64,000 bases of DNA from Oricola nitratireducens (GCF_014904745.1 NZ_JACZCS010000008.1:276111-340110), one strand, 5' to 3'; counted from the stretch's first letter, positions 35,682 to 45,258 are shown. Notes: generated from the letters alone by a model not told the origin. Numbers and translations: made by a program.

Positions 35682-36838
35682 CTTCCACATCGGACTTGCC
35701 GCTTGCCGGGCTGGTCGTGCTCGACATGAGTCAGTTTCTCTCCGGCCCGTACGCCACCCTTCGCCTGCAGGATCTGGGCGCGCGCGTCATCAAGATCGAG
35801 CGTCCCGGCGCCGGCGACCTTTCGCGCAGCCTGTATCTGAGCGACACCGAGATCGGCGGGGATTCGACGATCTTCCACGCGATCAACCGCGGCAAGGAAA
35901 GCCTCGCGATCGACCTGAAGGACGAGGCGGACCTTGCGAAACTGAGGCGATTGATCGCAAAGGTGGACGTGCTGGTGCAAAATTTCCGGCCCGGCGTGAT
36001 CGAGCGGCTGGGTCTCGACTACGAGGCCGCGCGCATGATCAACCCGGGGATCGTCTACGGCTCGATCAGCGGCTATGGCGAGGAAGGGCCGTGGGTGAAG
36101 CGCCCGGGCCAGGACCTTCTCGCCCAGGCTCGCTCCGGCGTCATGTGGCTGAGCGGCGACGACGGCGACGGCCCGGTGCCCATGGGGCTCGCGGTCGGCG
36201 ACATGTTCGCTGGCGCGGCTCTGGCTCAGGGGCTTCTCGCAGGGCTTGTGAAGCGCGGTGTCACGGGCAAGGGGAGCCACGTCCAGACGAGCCTGCTCGA
36301 GGCGCTGGTCGATTTCCAGTTCGAGGTCCTGACGACCTATCTCAACGACGGACGCCGGATGCCGAAACGGTCGGGATTCCGCAGCGCCCATGCCTATCTG
36401 TCCGCGCCATACGGCGTTTACGAAGCGAAGGATGGTTTCATCGCCATCGCCATGACGCCGATTCCGCGGCTGCGGGAGCTGATGCAGCTCGATTCACTGG
36501 CACCCTATTCCGACGACCCGAAAAGCTGGTTCACCAAACGCGACGAGATCAAGAAGCTGATCGCCGGCGCGATCGCCGAACGGACGGTCGAGGAGTGGAT
36601 GGCCGTGTTCGAGCCCGCCGACATCTGGTGCTCGCCAGTGCTTGACTGGGACGGCCTGATGGACAGCGAAGGCTTTAGCATTCTGGACATGTTGCAGCGG
36701 GTGACACGCGAGGACGATGTTTCCATCCTGACGACGAGTTCGCCCGTCCGCTTCGATGGCGAACGCCCGAAGGGTACACGCGCTGCGCCGCGCGTTGGCG
36801 AACACACCGCCGCGATTTCTGAAGAGTTCGGGCTTTGA
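35678..36838 (+). CDS. family III CoA-transferase (CaiB/BaiF)
   Basis: This 386-residue protein contains [38 protein letters not shown], and the catalytic Asp region [18 protein letters not shown]. Family III enzymes move CoA between carboxylic acids through an aspartyl-CoA anhydride. Coupling to a MaoC-fold gene suggests an acyl-CoA step on an organic acid produced by this regulon. The acid is not identifiable. Such enzymes are not part of the textbook oxidative fucose route. Confidence 0.88.
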   Translation: MTSTSDLPLAGLVVLDMSQFLSGPYATLRLQDLGARVIKIERPGAGDLSRSLYLSDTEIGGDSTIFHAINRGKESLAIDLKDEADLAKLRRLIAKVDVLVQNFRPGVIERLGLDYEAARMINPGIVYGSISGYGEEGPWVKRPGQDLLAQARSGVMWLSGDDGDGPVPMGLAVGDMFAGAALAQGLLAGLVKRGVTGKGSHVQTSLLEALVDFQFEVLTTYLNDGRRMPKRSGFRSAHAYLSAPYGVYEAKDGFIAIAMTPIPRLRELMQLDSLAPYSDDPKSWFTKRDEIKKLIAGAIAERTVEEWMAVFEPADIWCSPVLDWDGLMDSEGFSILDMLQRVTREDDVSILTTSSPVRFDGERPKGTRAAPRVGEHTAAISEEFGL

Positions 36839-36840
36839 GC

Positions 36841-37971
36841 ATGCCGCGGCTGAAGGGAATGACGTGGAGCCATCCGCGTGGCTACGATCCAATGGTGGCC
36901 TGCTCCCGGATCTGGGAGGAGAAGACCGGCTTCGTGATCGACTGGGACAAGCGTTCGCTGCAGGATTTCGAATCGTTCCCCGTCGAGGACCTCGCCCGCG
37001 CCTATGATCTTATCGTCATCGATCATCCGCATGTCGGCGAGATCACGGCGCAGTCCTGTCTGGCGTCGCTGGATAACCCGGGCCGGGAACAGGAGCGTTT
37101 CGCGCTCGCGGCCGGCAGCGTCGGCGGCTCCTATGGCAGCTATAACTGGGACGGACATCAATGGGCGTTTCCGATCGACGCGGCGGCGCAGGTTCAGGCG
37201 TGGCGGCCGGACCTTCTCGATCATGCGCCGGAACGGTTCGAGGAAGTGCTGGCGCTCGCCGCTGACGGCAAAGTGCTGATCCCGATGCGGCCGCCGCATT
37301 CGCTGATGACGTTCTTCACCCTGGCCGCGAATCTCGGCACGCCGTGCGCGACGACCGGGCCCGGACGCCTGATCGACCGCGAGGCCGGTGTTGCGGTTTA
37401 CGAGTTGATCGCCGCCCTGATGCGCCATGTGCCGGAAGACTGCTACGCGATGGACCCGATCGCGGCGTTCGAGCGCATGAGCAGTGAAAACAGCGATATT
37501 GCCTGCGTGCCGCTGATCTACGGCTATGTCAGCTACGGCCTCGAGGGGTTCCGCCCAAAACGCCTGTCCTTCGCCGACATTCCCGCAGTGGGAAAGCATG
37601 GCCCCGTCGGTTCGGCGCTTGGTGGCACGGGCATCGCGGTCTCGGCATTTTCCGCCCATGCGGACGCAGCGGTCGACTTCGCCTACTGGATCGCCAGCAG
37701 CGAGGTACAGTGCGGTCCCTTCGCCGCGGCCGGTGGCCAGCCGGGCCATGCCGACGGATGGAACGACGAGACAGTGAATGCCGTAACCAACGATTTCTAC
37801 CGCAAGACCCGCAAAACGCTGGACGGTTCCTGGATCCGGCCCCGCCACCGCGGATATATGGCGTTCCAGGCGCAGGCGTCGGAGCGTCTGAACTCCGGCC
37901 TCCTGGTGGGCGAGGGGGCGCAAACCGTCGTCGCGGAGCTCAATGCGATGTTTGCGAAAAGCTTCCGCTGA
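36841..37971 (+). CDS. solute-binding-protein-like protein without signal peptide
   Basis: This 376-residue protein has the fold signs of family 1 extracellular solute-binding proteins (GSYNWDGHQWAFPIDAAAQVQAW, SALGGTGIAVSAFSAHADAAVDFAYWIAS). It opens MPRLKGMTWSHPRGYDP, with no hydrophobic leader and no lipobox. It follows the CoA-transferase stop by two bases, so it is cotranscribed. It may be a cytoplasmic ligand-binding protein. An upstream leader is ruled out because the transferase occupies that space. Confidence 0.75.
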   Translation: MPRLKGMTWSHPRGYDPMVACSRIWEEKTGFVIDWDKRSLQDFESFPVEDLARAYDLIVIDHPHVGEITAQSCLASLDNPGREQERFALAAGSVGGSYGSYNWDGHQWAFPIDAAAQVQAWRPDLLDHAPERFEEVLALAADGKVLIPMRPPHSLMTFFTLAANLGTPCATTGPGRLIDREAGVAVYELIAALMRHVPEDCYAMDPIAAFERMSSENSDIACVPLIYGYVSYGLEGFRPKRLSFADIPAVGKHGPVGSALGGTGIAVSAFSAHADAAVDFAYWIASSEVQCGPFAAAGGQPGHADGWNDETVNAVTNDFYRKTRKTLDGSWIRPRHRGYMAFQAQASERLNSGLLVGEGAQTVVAELNAMFAKSFR

Positions 37972-37977
37972 AACGGA

Positions 37978-38814
37978 TCAGAGGCGCCAGATCCGCTTCG
38001 CGTTTGCGGACAGCAGCTTTCGGCGTTCGTCCTCGCTGGTTCCGTCCAGCAATGCGTGGGTGGCGGCGGCCCAGGCCATCAGTCCACCGCCGAGCGTGCA
38101 GACCGGCCAGTCGCTGCCCCATACGACGCGATCCCAACCGAAGGACGTGATCGTGTATTCGACCCAGGGACGCAGGGTTTCCGCGATCCAGGTTTCCGGA
38201 TCGGCATAGGCGACGACGCCGGAGATCTTGGCGATCACGTTGGGGCGCTCCGCAAGCGCGGCGATGTGGTCGCCCCACGGCTGGCGCGCGTCGCCCTTGA
38301 TGTCGGGGACGCCACAGTGATCCAGGATGAAGGTGATGTCCGGCGCGAGATCGGCAAGCGCGATCGCCTTGGGCAACTGGTTCGGCAGGACGCAGAGATC
38401 GAAGGTCAGGCCGGTGCCGGACAGGCGCGCCATGTTCTCGCGAAACAGCGGTCGTTCGGAAAGTTCGTCGGGCATGACGTGGAGTACGCGGCGGAATCCC
38501 TTGACCAGCGGATTGGCGCGCTGCCGTTCGAGATAGGCCGGAAAGTCCTTTTCCTCGGGGCGGCATGACGCAATAGCGCCGGCGATCAGGCTGTCGGGCC
38601 GGCCGGCAAGCGTTGCGACATAACCGGTTTCGTCCTCGATTTGCGCCGGCGCGACGTCGACTTCCATATGTAAAGTCCGCGCTATTCCCGCGCGCCGTGC
38701 TTCCAGTTCATAGGCGTCGTAGGACCATGTCCTGTTGAGCGCCTCGACGCCGGACAGCCACGGATAGTCCAGCGCCGAAAGGTCGATGACATGCAGATGG
38801 GTGTCGACAATCAT
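37978..38814 (-). CDS. metal-dependent amidohydrolase/lactonase (L-fuconolactonase type)
   Basis: This 278-residue TIM-barrel protein of the amidohydrolase-2 family has the opening metal motif DTHLHV, the central ILDHCGVPDIKG, and the closing Asp in VVWGSDWPVC. Members with this opening (D-x-H-x-H, then YPWL) include L-fuconolactonase and related sugar-lactone hydrolases. In this regulon opening of L-fucono-1,5-lactone is the fitting role. The start is the ATG at 38814 with GGAGGAAG upstream. It is convergent with the binding-protein-like gene. Confidence 0.82.
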   Translation of the reverse strand: MIVDTHLHVIDLSALDYPWLSGVEALNRTWSYDAYELEARRAGIARTLHMEVDVAPAQIEDETGYVATLAGRPDSLIAGAIASCRPEEKDFPAYLERQRANPLVKGFRRVLHVMPDELSERPLFRENMARLSGTGLTFDLCVLPNQLPKAIALADLAPDITFILDHCGVPDIKGDARQPWGDHIAALAERPNVIAKISGVVAYADPETWIAETLRPWVEYTITSFGWDRVVWGSDWPVCTLGGGLMAWAAATHALLDGTSEDERRKLLSANAKRIWRL

Positions 38815-38855
38815 GCTGCTTCCTCCTCGCAGGCTCGACTTTCCGCATATTTCCA

Positions 38856-38878
38856 CAGGGAAATAATTTATTCAAATA
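38856..38878 (-). promoter_or_regulatory. candidate IclR operator upstream of the lactonase
   Basis: On the minus strand this begins TATTTGAATAAATTATT, 42 bases before the lactonase start. It matches the palindrome at 35077-35099 at 17 of 23 positions, with the left arm better conserved than the right. Confidence 0.45.
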
Positions 38879-38883
38879 AGAAT

Positions 38884-39666
38884 TCAGGCGCGCTTTTTGA
38901 CTTCCGCGCCGGCCAGTTCGGACAGTTGTTGCGATGTCTTCGCCAGCATCTCCAGCGTTTCGGTGATGTCCGGCGCCTGCGGCACGTTGACGAGCGTGAT
39001 GTAGGGAACCGTCAGGGCTGCAATCGCGCGTCCGTCAGGCCCGAGGACAGGTGCCGAAAGGTTGTACACGCCGGCCGTTTGCGCGCTCGGCATCATTTCG
39101 TAGCCGCGCTCGCGGATCTGGTCGAGGCGGTCGAAGAATTCGCGCGCCATCGTCGGATGTTCTGTACTGCTCGAATATTCGTTGATCATCATCAGGCGCT
39201 CTTCCTGCGAACGGAAGGCGAGCAAGACGTGGCCCGAGCCGGTGTCATACAGGCTGATATGCGAGCCCACGCGGATCGAAATACCCCAATAGCCGGGCGC
39301 TTCCTGCTGGGCCACGACCACCACCGATCCGCGATCGAACACGGCGAGCTGGTTCGCCTGGCGGGTTTCCTCCGCCAGTTCGCGCATGAACGGCGTGGCA
39401 TAGGAGACGAGACGGCGGACCGGCGCGTGCAGTTGCGCAAGGCCGAACAGCTTCAGTGTCAGCGAAAACCGGTCGCCGTCTATGCGGGTGACGTAGCCGC
39501 GCCGCACGAGACGATCGAGCATGCGGTAGAATTCGTTCGGGCTGCGCCCGAGCCGCTTTGCGATTTCCGCCTGGGTGAGACCGCCGTCGATTTCGGCGAG
39601 GAGCTCGAGGATGTCGAGCCCCTTGTCGAGAGCTGGCGCCCTGTAGCGGTCTTCTTCCGAGTCCAT
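38884..39666 (-). CDS. IclR-family transcriptional regulator
   Basis: This 260-residue regulator has an N-terminal winged helix (LDILELLAEIDGGLTQAEIA, SPNEFYRMLDRLVRRGYV) and a C-terminal GAF-like effector domain of about 170 residues (DTGSGHVLLAFRSQEERLMM). The ATG at 39666 is preferred to the one at 39690 because GGAG lies at correct spacing before it and because the upstream ATG overlaps a candidate operator half-site. It is divergent from the sugar transporter operon and probably controls the whole regulon from 35077 to 50050. Confidence 0.88.
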   Translation of the reverse strand: MDSEEDRYRAPALDKGLDILELLAEIDGGLTQAEIAKRLGRSPNEFYRMLDRLVRRGYVTRIDGDRFSLTLKLFGLAQLHAPVRRLVSYATPFMRELAEETRQANQLAVFDRGSVVVVAQQEAPGYWGISIRVGSHISLYDTGSGHVLLAFRSQEERLMMINEYSSSTEHPTMAREFFDRLDQIRERGYEMMPSAQTAGVYNLSAPVLGPDGRAIAALTVPYITLVNVPQAPDITETLEMLAKTSQQLSELAGAEVKKRA

Positions 39667-39687
39667 GCTTTTCTCCGTGAATTCTGT

Positions 39688-39768
39688 CATTCATATACGC
39701 ATAAAGACTCCAAATAACAATCAAACAATCCCTTGACCGCCAATGAAGAAAGTGTTTGTATATGAATG
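39688..39768. promoter_or_regulatory. paired operator half-sites in the IclR/transporter promoter region
   Basis: CATTCATATAC at 39688-39698 and GTATATGAATG at 39758-39768 are perfect 11-bp inverted repeats about 59 bases apart. Each resembles half of the 35077 palindrome (TATNTGAAT). The arrangement would allow a looped or side-by-side IclR complex over both divergent promoters. Confidence 0.5.
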
Positions 39769-39834
39769 AACCACTCATCTGTGAGGGTTTGGGGCGTTTC
39801 GCCCATCATGCTCAAACGTCTCGGGAGGAGGCTC

Positions 39835-41151
39835 ATGAACAAGCTATTGGCCGGCGTGTCTGCCGGAGTCCTTGCATTGGTCGCTGGCGGCACGGCGCTT
39901 GCCCAGGATCTGCCCGGCAAGTTCGAAGGCGTCACCATCGACGCCAAGCTGATCGGCGGTCAGCAATATGAAAACCTCTATTCGCGCATCGCGGAGTGGG
40001 AAGCGGCGACCGGCGCAACGGTCAACGTCATTTCCAAGAAGAACCACTTCGATCTCGATAAGGAGATCAAGTCGGACATCGCGGTCGGCGCGGTCAATTG
40101 GTGCGTCGGGTCGAACCACTCGTCCTTCGCGCCGCAGTACCCGGGCATTTACACAGACCTGTCCAAGCTGCTGCCGAAGGAAGAGATCGACGCGTTCGTG
40201 CAAGCAAACATCCAGGCGTCGACGCTCGACGGCAAGCTTGTGATGCTGCCGCGCGCGCAGTTCGACGTATCGGCGCTTTATTACCAGAAGAGCCTTTACG
40301 AGGACGATGCCAAGAAGGCGGCGTTCAAGGAAAAATACGGCTATGACCTGGCTCCGCCGGATACGTGGCAACAGGTGTCCGACCAGGCGAAGTTCTTCGC
40401 CAATCCGCCGGACTTCTACGGTACCCAGTTCGCGGGCAAGGAAGAGGCGATCAACGGCCGCTTCTATGAAATGCTGCGCGCCGATGGCGGCGAATATCTC
40501 GATGCAGACGGCCGCCCCGCCTTCAATTCCGCTGCAGGCGTAGAAGCACTTAACTGGTTCGTCGATCTCTACAAGGCCAAGGCGGTTCCGGCCGGCACCA
40601 CCAACTATCTGTGGGATGATCTTGGCCAGGGCTTCGCCTCCGGAACGGTCGCCCTCAATCTGGACTGGCCGGGCTGGGCGGGGTTCTTCAACGACCCGAA
40701 CTCCTCCAAGGTCGCCGGCAATGTCGGCGTCGCTCCGCCCCCGAAGGGATCGTCGGGCGCCCGCACCGGCTGGTCCGGTCACCACGGTTTCTCGGTGACG
40801 GAGAGTTGCGCCAACAAGGAAGCGGCCGCTTCGCTCGTCTGGTTCCTGACCAACGAGGACAGCCAGAAGCTGGAAGCCGCTGCCGGTCCGCTCCCGACCC
40901 GCACTGCGGTATGGGACTGGGTGATCGAGCAGGCGAAGGACGATCCGTACCGCAAGGAAGTCCTGCAGGCCTTCCAGGAAGCGGCGAAGGGCGCCTATCC
41001 GGTTCCCCAATCGCCGTCGTGGATCGAGATCTCGAACGCGGTGTATCCGGAACTGCAGGCCGCCATCCTCGGCGACAAGACCTCTCAGCAGGCGCTTGAC
41101 GATGCCGCGGCCAAGGCCACGGCGATCCTCGAGGATGCCGGAGAGCTCTGA
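39835..41151 (+). CDS. ABC transporter sugar-binding protein (family 1)
   Basis: This 438-residue periplasmic protein has a clear signal peptide (MNKLLAGVSAGVLALVAGG, cleavage near TALAQD). A family 1 binding fold follows, including WDDLGQGFASGTVALNLDWPGW and SVTESCANKEAAASLVWFL. The start at 39835 has GGGAGGAGG before it. It is the first gene of the long catabolic operon. A strong hairpin directly after it should raise its level relative to the permeases. Confidence 0.9.
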   Translation: MNKLLAGVSAGVLALVAGGTALAQDLPGKFEGVTIDAKLIGGQQYENLYSRIAEWEAATGATVNVISKKNHFDLDKEIKSDIAVGAVNWCVGSNHSSFAPQYPGIYTDLSKLLPKEEIDAFVQANIQASTLDGKLVMLPRAQFDVSALYYQKSLYEDDAKKAAFKEKYGYDLAPPDTWQQVSDQAKFFANPPDFYGTQFAGKEEAINGRFYEMLRADGGEYLDADGRPAFNSAAGVEALNWFVDLYKAKAVPAGTTNYLWDDLGQGFASGTVALNLDWPGWAGFFNDPNSSKVAGNVGVAPPPKGSSGARTGWSGHHGFSVTESCANKEAAASLVWFLTNEDSQKLEAAAGPLPTRTAVWDWVIEQAKDDPYRKEVLQAFQEAAKGAYPVPQSPSWIEISNAVYPELQAAILGDKTSQQALDDAAAKATAILEDAGEL

Positions 41152-41165
41152 CGCTCCTCCCGGAG

Positions 41166-41190
41166 GGGCGCGGCCCGGCCGCGCCCTTTT
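41166..41190 (+). terminator. intrinsic terminator or attenuator after the sugar-binding protein gene
   Basis: GGGCGCGGC pairs perfectly with GCCGCGCCC across a CCG loop and is followed by TTTT. It lies 14 bases after the binding-protein stop and inside the operon. Partial termination here would give more binding protein than permease, as is common in such operons. Confidence 0.75.
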
Positions 41191-41263
41191 CTCTTGACCC
41201 GGCGGTCGTGCAGTCGACACTTGCCGGTACCCTGACCATCATGCGAACCGAGACGAGGAAACG

Positions 41264-42160
41264 ATGAGAGGGTGGAAGCCCGCGCCGCACGTGCTCTTGC
41301 TGCTGCCTGCCGTCATCGTGCTGGCGGCCGTGGTGATCCTGCCGCTGCTGCTATCGCTTTATTCCAGTTTCACGCCGTTCCGGCTGACCCGGCCGGATTC
41401 GATCTACACTTTCATCGGTTTCCGCAACTATCAGCGCCTGTTTACCGACAAGGAGTTCTGGATCGCCTTCGGTCGCACGGTCCTGCTGCTTACGGTCGCC
41501 TTGAACCTCGAAATGGTGCTCGGCCTCCTGCTGGCGCTGCTCGTGGAAAAGGCGACGCGCGGCCAGCGGCTGCTGCGCACGATCATGATGTTTCCGATGA
41601 TGTTCTCGCCGATCCTTGTCGGGTTCCAGTTCAAGTTCATGTTCAACGACAATGTCGGCATCGTGAACAACGCGCTGCAGTCGCTCGGCCTGACCGACAG
41701 GGCGATCCCCTGGCTCATTGACGGCCAGCTTGCCTTTACGTCGATTCTGATTGCCGAGATCTGGTCGTCGACATCCGTCTTCGCGATTTTCATTCTTGCC
41801 GGCCTGATGGCGATGCCGCGCGAGCCGCTCGAGGCGGCCAAGGTCGACGGCTGCACGCCGTTGCAGAGTTTTCGCTACGTGACATGGCCGTTCGTGATGC
41901 CGTTCGCGTTCATCGCGATGACGATCCGGTCGCTCGACATCGCGCGCGCCTACGACATCGTCAAGATCATGACTGACGGCGGCCCGGCCAAGCGCACCGA
42001 GATCCTGTGGACTCTGATCTCGCGGACCGCCTATTCGGATGCGCGCATGGGGCTAGCCAACGCCATGGCCTATGTCGCGATCCTGCTGTCGATCCTGTTC
42101 ACCGTGATGTTCTTCCGCCAGCTCGCCAAGGCGCGCCAGCAGATCGGTGCGGAGTGGTAG
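41264..42160 (+). CDS. sugar ABC transporter permease (MalF/UgpA type)
   Basis: This 298-residue permease with six hydrophobic spans opens PAPHVLLLLPAVIVLAAVVI. The coupling loop is LEAAKVDGCTPLQSFRYVTWP (EAA motif). It heterodimerises with the next gene product, whose start is two bases after this stop. Confidence 0.92.
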   Translation: MRGWKPAPHVLLLLPAVIVLAAVVILPLLLSLYSSFTPFRLTRPDSIYTFIGFRNYQRLFTDKEFWIAFGRTVLLLTVALNLEMVLGLLLALLVEKATRGQRLLRTIMMFPMMFSPILVGFQFKFMFNDNVGIVNNALQSLGLTDRAIPWLIDGQLAFTSILIAEIWSSTSVFAIFILAGLMAMPREPLEAAKVDGCTPLQSFRYVTWPFVMPFAFIAMTIRSLDIARAYDIVKIMTDGGPAKRTEILWTLISRTAYSDARMGLANAMAYVAILLSILFTVMFFRQLAKARQQIGAEW

Positions 42161-42162
42161 CG

Positions 42163-43029
42163 ATGGACGAGAATGCCATTCATCGCCTGAAGCGCGGCCT
42201 GCTCAAGGCAGGCCACATGTTCGGACTTTTCCTAGCCATGGCGATCATCTGTCTGCCCGGGCTCTGGATCGTGCTGTCGTCGCTGCGGCCGACGGTCGAG
42301 ATCATGGCGAAACCACCGGTCTGGATTCCCCGCAACATCTCCCTGGACGCCTATGTCGCCATGTTCTCCGGCGTCGGCCAGGGCGGTATTCCCGTGCTCG
42401 AATATTTCCGCAATTCGCTGATCATATCGGTCACCTCGACGGTGATCGCGCTGGCCGTCGGCATGGCCGGCGGATACGCCTTCGCGCGCTACCGGTTCCG
42501 GGGCAAATCGGCGATCTTCCTGGGCTTCATGCTGACGCGCACCGTGCCGGGTATCGCATTGTCGTTGCCGCTGTTCTTCGTCTATGCGCGCCTCGGCATC
42601 ATCGATACCCATTTGGGGCTGATCCTCGCCTATGTCGCGCTCAACGTGCCGTTCACGGTCTGGCTGATCGACGGTTTCTTCCGGCAGGTCCCGCGCGACC
42701 TGGCGGAAGCGGCCCAGATCGACGGCTGCACGCGCTGGCAGGCGTTCTGGCAGGTCGAGTTCCCGCTGGCGCGGCCTGGCATCGCGTCGGCCGGCATATT
42801 CGCCTTTCTGATTTCCTGGAACGAGTTCGCGCTGGCTTCGCAGCTCACGCGGTCGACGAATTCGAAGACGCTTCCGGTCGGTCTGCTCGACTACACGGCG
42901 GAATTCACCATCGACTGGCGCGGCATGTGCGCGCTGGCGGTCGTGATGATCATCCCGGCGCTCACCCTCACATTCATCGTCCAGAAACACCTCGTCTCCG
43001 GGCTCACGTCCGGCGCGGTCAAGGGATAG
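42163..43029 (+). CDS. sugar ABC transporter permease (MalG/UgpE type)
   Basis: This 288-residue permease has six spans. The periplasmic region contains PPVWIPRNISLDAYVAMF, and the EAA loop is LAEAAQIDGCTRWQAFWQVEFP. ISWNEFALA is the typical MalG-type phrase after the loop. It is followed by the ATPase gene after two bases. Confidence 0.92.
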   Translation: MDENAIHRLKRGLLKAGHMFGLFLAMAIICLPGLWIVLSSLRPTVEIMAKPPVWIPRNISLDAYVAMFSGVGQGGIPVLEYFRNSLIISVTSTVIALAVGMAGGYAFARYRFRGKSAIFLGFMLTRTVPGIALSLPLFFVYARLGIIDTHLGLILAYVALNVPFTVWLIDGFFRQVPRDLAEAAQIDGCTRWQAFWQVEFPLARPGIASAGIFAFLISWNEFALASQLTRSTNSKTLPVGLLDYTAEFTIDWRGMCALAVVMIIPALTLTFIVQKHLVSGLTSGAVKG

Positions 43030-43031
43030 TC

Positions 43032-44129
43032 ATGGCTACCGTTTCGCTCAAAAACCTGGTCAAGAAATACGGCAACCTGGAAGTCGTGCATTCGATCAAT
43101 CTCGACGTGAAGGACCGTGAATTCGTTGCGCTTGTCGGCCCGTCGGGCTGCGGAAAGTCGACGTCGCTGCGCATGATCGCCGGCCTCGAAGACATCACCG
43201 GCGGCGAGATCCATATCGGCGACCGCGTGGTCAACGAACTGCCGCCGCGACAGCGCAACATCTCCATGGTGTTCCAGTCCTACGCGCTCTATCCGCATAT
43301 GACGGTGGCCGAAAACATGGGCTTTTCGCTGAAGATCGCCGGGCGGTCGCAGGCCGAGATCGATGCGGCCGTCGCGGACGCGGCGCGCACCCTCGGGCTG
43401 GGAGAACTGCTGGAGCGCCGGCCGTCGCAACTGTCGGGAGGGCAGCGCCAGCGCGTGGCGATGGGCCGCGCGATCGTACGCAAGCCGGACGTGTTCCTGT
43501 TCGACGAACCGCTCTCCAATCTCGACGCGAAGCTGCGCATGCAGATGCGCACGGAGATCAAGAAACTGCATGCCCAGGTCCAGTCGACGGTGATCTACGT
43601 CACGCATGACCAGGTCGAGGCGATGACGCTGTCCGACCGGATCGTCATCATGCGCGACGGGCATATCGAACAGGTCGGTACGCCGGACGAAGTGTTCCGG
43701 CGTCCGGCAACCCGCTTCGTCGCCGGCTTCATCGGTTCGCCGACGATGAATCTGCGCGAGGCCACGGTGGATGACGGAAAACTGGTTTTCGGCAATGGCG
43801 ACACACTGCCTCTGCCGGCGGAGTTCCGCGACAGCGTGACGGCGGGCCAGAAGGTGGTGTTCGGCCTGCGTCCCGACGACCTTTATCCGGCGGGGCACGG
43901 TATTCATTCGGGCGAAGCCGCCGACGTGCACACGGCCTCGGTGCCGGTCACGATCACCGAGCCGCTGGGCAACGAGACGCTGGTCTTCGTCGAATTCGCC
44001 GGCGACGACTGGATTGCGCGCATGCTCAACCCGAAAGCGCTCCAACCCGGCGAGAAGATCGATCTCAGCTTCGACCTCAGCCAGGCGCACCTGTTCGACG
44101 CCGCGACGGAAAAGACGTTGAGGAGGTGA
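43032..44129 (+). CDS. sugar ABC transporter ATP-binding protein (MalK/UgpC type)
   Basis: This 365-residue ATPase has Walker A GPSGCGKSTSLRMIAGLE, Q-loop VFQSYALYPHMTV, signature QLSGGQRQRVAMGRAI, Walker B VFLFDEPLSNLDAKL and switch VTHDQVEAM. A C-terminal TOBE/OB regulatory domain (FGLRPDDLYPAG) follows. It completes the importer encoded with the preceding three genes. Confidence 0.94.
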   Translation: MATVSLKNLVKKYGNLEVVHSINLDVKDREFVALVGPSGCGKSTSLRMIAGLEDITGGEIHIGDRVVNELPPRQRNISMVFQSYALYPHMTVAENMGFSLKIAGRSQAEIDAAVADAARTLGLGELLERRPSQLSGGQRQRVAMGRAIVRKPDVFLFDEPLSNLDAKLRMQMRTEIKKLHAQVQSTVIYVTHDQVEAMTLSDRIVIMRDGHIEQVGTPDEVFRRPATRFVAGFIGSPTMNLREATVDDGKLVFGNGDTLPLPAEFRDSVTAGQKVVFGLRPDDLYPAGHGIHSGEAADVHTASVPVTITEPLGNETLVFVEFAGDDWIARMLNPKALQPGEKIDLSFDLSQAHLFDAATEKTLRR

Positions 44130-44133
44130 TCCA

Positions 44134-45255
44134 GTGGCGCGTATCGAAAAAGTCGAACTTCGCATGGTCGACCTCGTTCCGAAGGTCAAGCGCACCGATG
44201 CGATCCAGAGTTTTGTCAGCCAGGAAACCCCGATTGTCACGATCACCGATTCCGACGGGGCGACCGGCACAGGCTACAGCTACACGATTGGCACCGGCGG
44301 CTCCTCTGTCATGCGGCTTCTTGCCGACCATCTGGTGCCTCGCCTGATCGGACGTGACGCCGACATTATCGAGGCGATCTGGCACGAGCTGGAATTCGCC
44401 ACCCATGCGACGACGATCGGGGCGATCACCTCGATCGCGCTTGCCGCCATCGATACCGCGCTGTGGGACCTGCGCGCCCGCAAGCAGGGACTGCCGCTCT
44501 GGAAACTCGCGGGCGGCGCCAAGGACCGCTGTCCACTTTACACCACCGAGGGCGGCTGGCTGCATATCGAGACGCAGGCGCTTGCCGACGACGCGCTGGA
44601 GGCGAAGGCGAAGGGCTTTACCGGCTCGAAGGTCAAGATCGGCCGGCCGCACGGCTCGGAGGATTTCGAACGTCTGTCCGCCGTGCGCGCCGCCGTCGGC
44701 GACGGCTACGAGATCATGACTGACTGCAACCAGTGTTTCACCGTGGACGAGGCGATCCGGCGCGCCGAACGGTTGCGCGATCTCGATCTCGCCTGGCTCG
44801 AGGAGCCGCTTCCCGCCGACGATATCGACGGTCACGTCCGGCTGTCCAGATCCACCGCAACGCCGGTTGCCGTCGGCGAGTCGCTTTATTCGATCCGTCA
44901 TTTCCGCGAATACATGCAGAAGGGGGCTTGTTCGATCGTGCAGGTCGATGTCGGGCGCATCGGCGGCGTCACGCCCTGGCTGAAGGTCGCGCATGCGGCT
45001 GAAGCCTTCGACATTCCCGTTTGCCCGCATTTCCTGATGGAACTGCATGTCAGTCTGACCTGCGCCGTGCCGAACGGGAAATATGTCGAATACATCCCGC
45101 AACTCGACGAACTGACATCGAGCCGCATGACGATTAAGGACGGCCATGCGCTCGCGCCGTCCGAACCGGGTATCGGCATCGATTGGGACTGGGACGCGGT
45201 GCGCGCCAAAAGCATTCCGGAATTCACGACGACGATCACGGCAGGGGAGGGCTGA
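44134..45255 (+). CDS. enolase-superfamily sugar-acid dehydratase (MR/MLE type)
   Basis: This 373-residue protein of the mandelate racemase/muconate lactonising group has the base motif KVKIG, metal ligands in TDCNQ, WLEEPL and VGESL, and the second-base region CPHFLMELH. Enzymes with this set abstract the alpha proton of a sugar acid, leading to dehydration or racemisation. The operon also encodes an L-fuconate dehydratase of the same superfamily, so this one probably acts on a different sugar acid. It starts with GTG after GAGGAGGTGA. Confidence 0.82.
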   Translation: MARIEKVELRMVDLVPKVKRTDAIQSFVSQETPIVTITDSDGATGTGYSYTIGTGGSSVMRLLADHLVPRLIGRDADIIEAIWHELEFATHATTIGAITSIALAAIDTALWDLRARKQGLPLWKLAGGAKDRCPLYTTEGGWLHIETQALADDALEAKAKGFTGSKVKIGRPHGSEDFERLSAVRAAVGDGYEIMTDCNQCFTVDEAIRRAERLRDLDLAWLEEPLPADDIDGHVRLSRSTATPVAVGESLYSIRHFREYMQKGACSIVQVDVGRIGGVTPWLKVAHAAEAFDIPVCPHFLMELHVSLTCAVPNGKYVEYIPQLDELTSSRMTIKDGHALAPSEPGIGIDWDWDAVRAKSIPEFTTTITAGEG

Positions 45256-45258
45256 GCC

